DNA from: an uncultured Gemmatimonadales bacterium
GTDB lineage: Bacteria; Gemmatimonadota; Gemmatimonadetes; Gemmatimonadales; GWC2-71-9
DNA length: 32,895 bases
Direction: 5' to 3'
Assembly: GCA_947259405.1 (NCBI GenBank)
Contig: CAMYLY010000013.1
Span: 1-32,895 of the forward strand
The notes below the pieces were generated by a model, which ran no database searches, was not told where the DNA came from, and saw nothing but the letters and a program-made list of their open reading frames with translations. The position numbers and the translations under genes were made by a program. Shown here piece by piece: positions 32,527 to 32,895 of this stretch. How positions within the stretch are numbered: position 1 is the first letter of the stretch; each line of letters begins with the position of its first letter.

Positions 32527-32895
32527 TGGCCAGCCACCCTTCCACGTCGTTCTGTTCCTCTAGGAATGCGCGTCCAGACACGTGCGTGGCCAAGCCGAGC
32601 ATCATGGAGGAGTAGTCAATCCCTTGGATCTCGGCGGGGACCCACGACGGATCCGACACGCTGAACCGCCAGAGCAGGTTGCCGGGCACGCCTCCGATCG
32701 ACCGAACGGCTCGACTCGCGGGACCGCTGAGCGCGCCGAGATCGGCTAGCCCCGTCGAATCGACCGGTAGAAACCCCGCGATGATATGCGGCGAGACGAT
32801 GCGGTCCGGGTTGTCGTTCACGGCGTCGGCGTGATACCCGACCGAACGTGCGCTCCCCGCGCCGAGGCCCCACTCGTGTTCCAGCGCCACTCCCG
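32516..32895 (-). CDS. Glucoamylase-like (PF10091-type) protein, C-terminal part
   Basis: The frame is open to the window edge, so only the last ~125 residues are visible. Blocks are EHEWGLGAGSARSVGYHADA, then DNPDRIVSPHIIAGFLP, then LLWRFSVSDPSWVPAEIQGI and IDYSSMMLGL. The order 'EWGL...VSPHIIAGFLP...LWR...DPSW...IDYS-x-M-x-GL' resembles the C-terminal half of bacterial glucoamylase-like proteins that act on glucans in the periplasm or outer membrane. The family call is by eye and moderate. Its TAA overlaps the GTG start of the small lipoprotein gene, so both belong to one transcript. Confidence 0.55.
   Translation of the reverse strand, partial: GVALEHEWGLGAGSARSVGYHADAVNDNPDRIVSPHIIAGFLPVDSTGLADLGALSGPASRAVRSIGGVPGNLLWRFSVSDPSWVPAEIQGIDYSSMMLGLATHVSGRAFLEEQNDVEGWLASVR

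Noticed and set aside
1..32895. CRISPR arrays, tRNA, rRNA, prophage or toxin-antitoxin modules
   Set aside because: No direct-repeat array, cloverleaf, rRNA motif or phage/toxin family protein was recognised on either strand.

Overview
The window looks like chromosomal DNA of a GC-rich, free-living Gram-negative bacterium. The best guess is a member of Gemmatimonadota. It combines a SusC/SusD outer-membrane pair and ASPIC/UnbV-VCBS lipoproteins (otherwise typical of Bacteroidota) with high GC content and a large Ser/Thr kinase carrying a TPR half, a class abundant in Gemmatimonadota. The taxonomic call is inference from gene content only. No rRNA, tRNA, CRISPR array or complete mobile element was found.

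Left part (1-2633) is eroded. It holds the C-terminal end of an IS3-type OrfA fused to the C-terminal stub of a TPR protein, an intact zinc-type alcohol dehydrogenase that starts on the stub's stop codon, an aldo/keto reductase inactivated by a deletion plus frameshift, and a C-terminal stub of a GH4 glycosidase on the opposite strand. These look like relics of a sugar-catabolic locus beside an insertion element.

Middle part (2634-14698) is a mixed set of mostly single genes: an exported protein built of two tandem ~310-residue copies, a PhoX/DUF839-like lipoprotein, a small lipocalin-like lipoprotein, the membrane Ser/Thr kinase with TPR-like region, a cyclopropane-fatty-acid-synthase-like methyltransferase with an altered active-site motif, a cold-shock protein behind a long structured leader, a 72-residue zinc ribbon, a PF14907-type nucleotidyltransferase and a lipoprotein with an Asp-box.

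Right part (about 15090-32080) is a polysaccharide-utilisation-like locus. It contains susC-susD, a convergent 1110-residue VCBS/ASPIC lipoprotein, a Tat-exported gluconate-2-dehydrogenase-subunit-3-like protein translationally coupled to a GMC flavoprotein with a four-cysteine cluster, a divergently read lipoprotein that is only a TonB plug domain, and a compact GH20 hexosaminidase - NagX-like acetyltransferase - Gfo/Idh/MocA oxidoreductase operon. The simplest model is import and trimming of a beta-linked N-acetylhexosamine glycan (chitin fragments or a glycoconjugate) combined with periplasmic and cytoplasmic sugar oxidation. The model is inferred from families and gene order; the usual nagA/nagB/nagK genes are absent from the window. 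The right edge holds a small lipoprotein and the C-terminal end of a glucoamylase-like protein.
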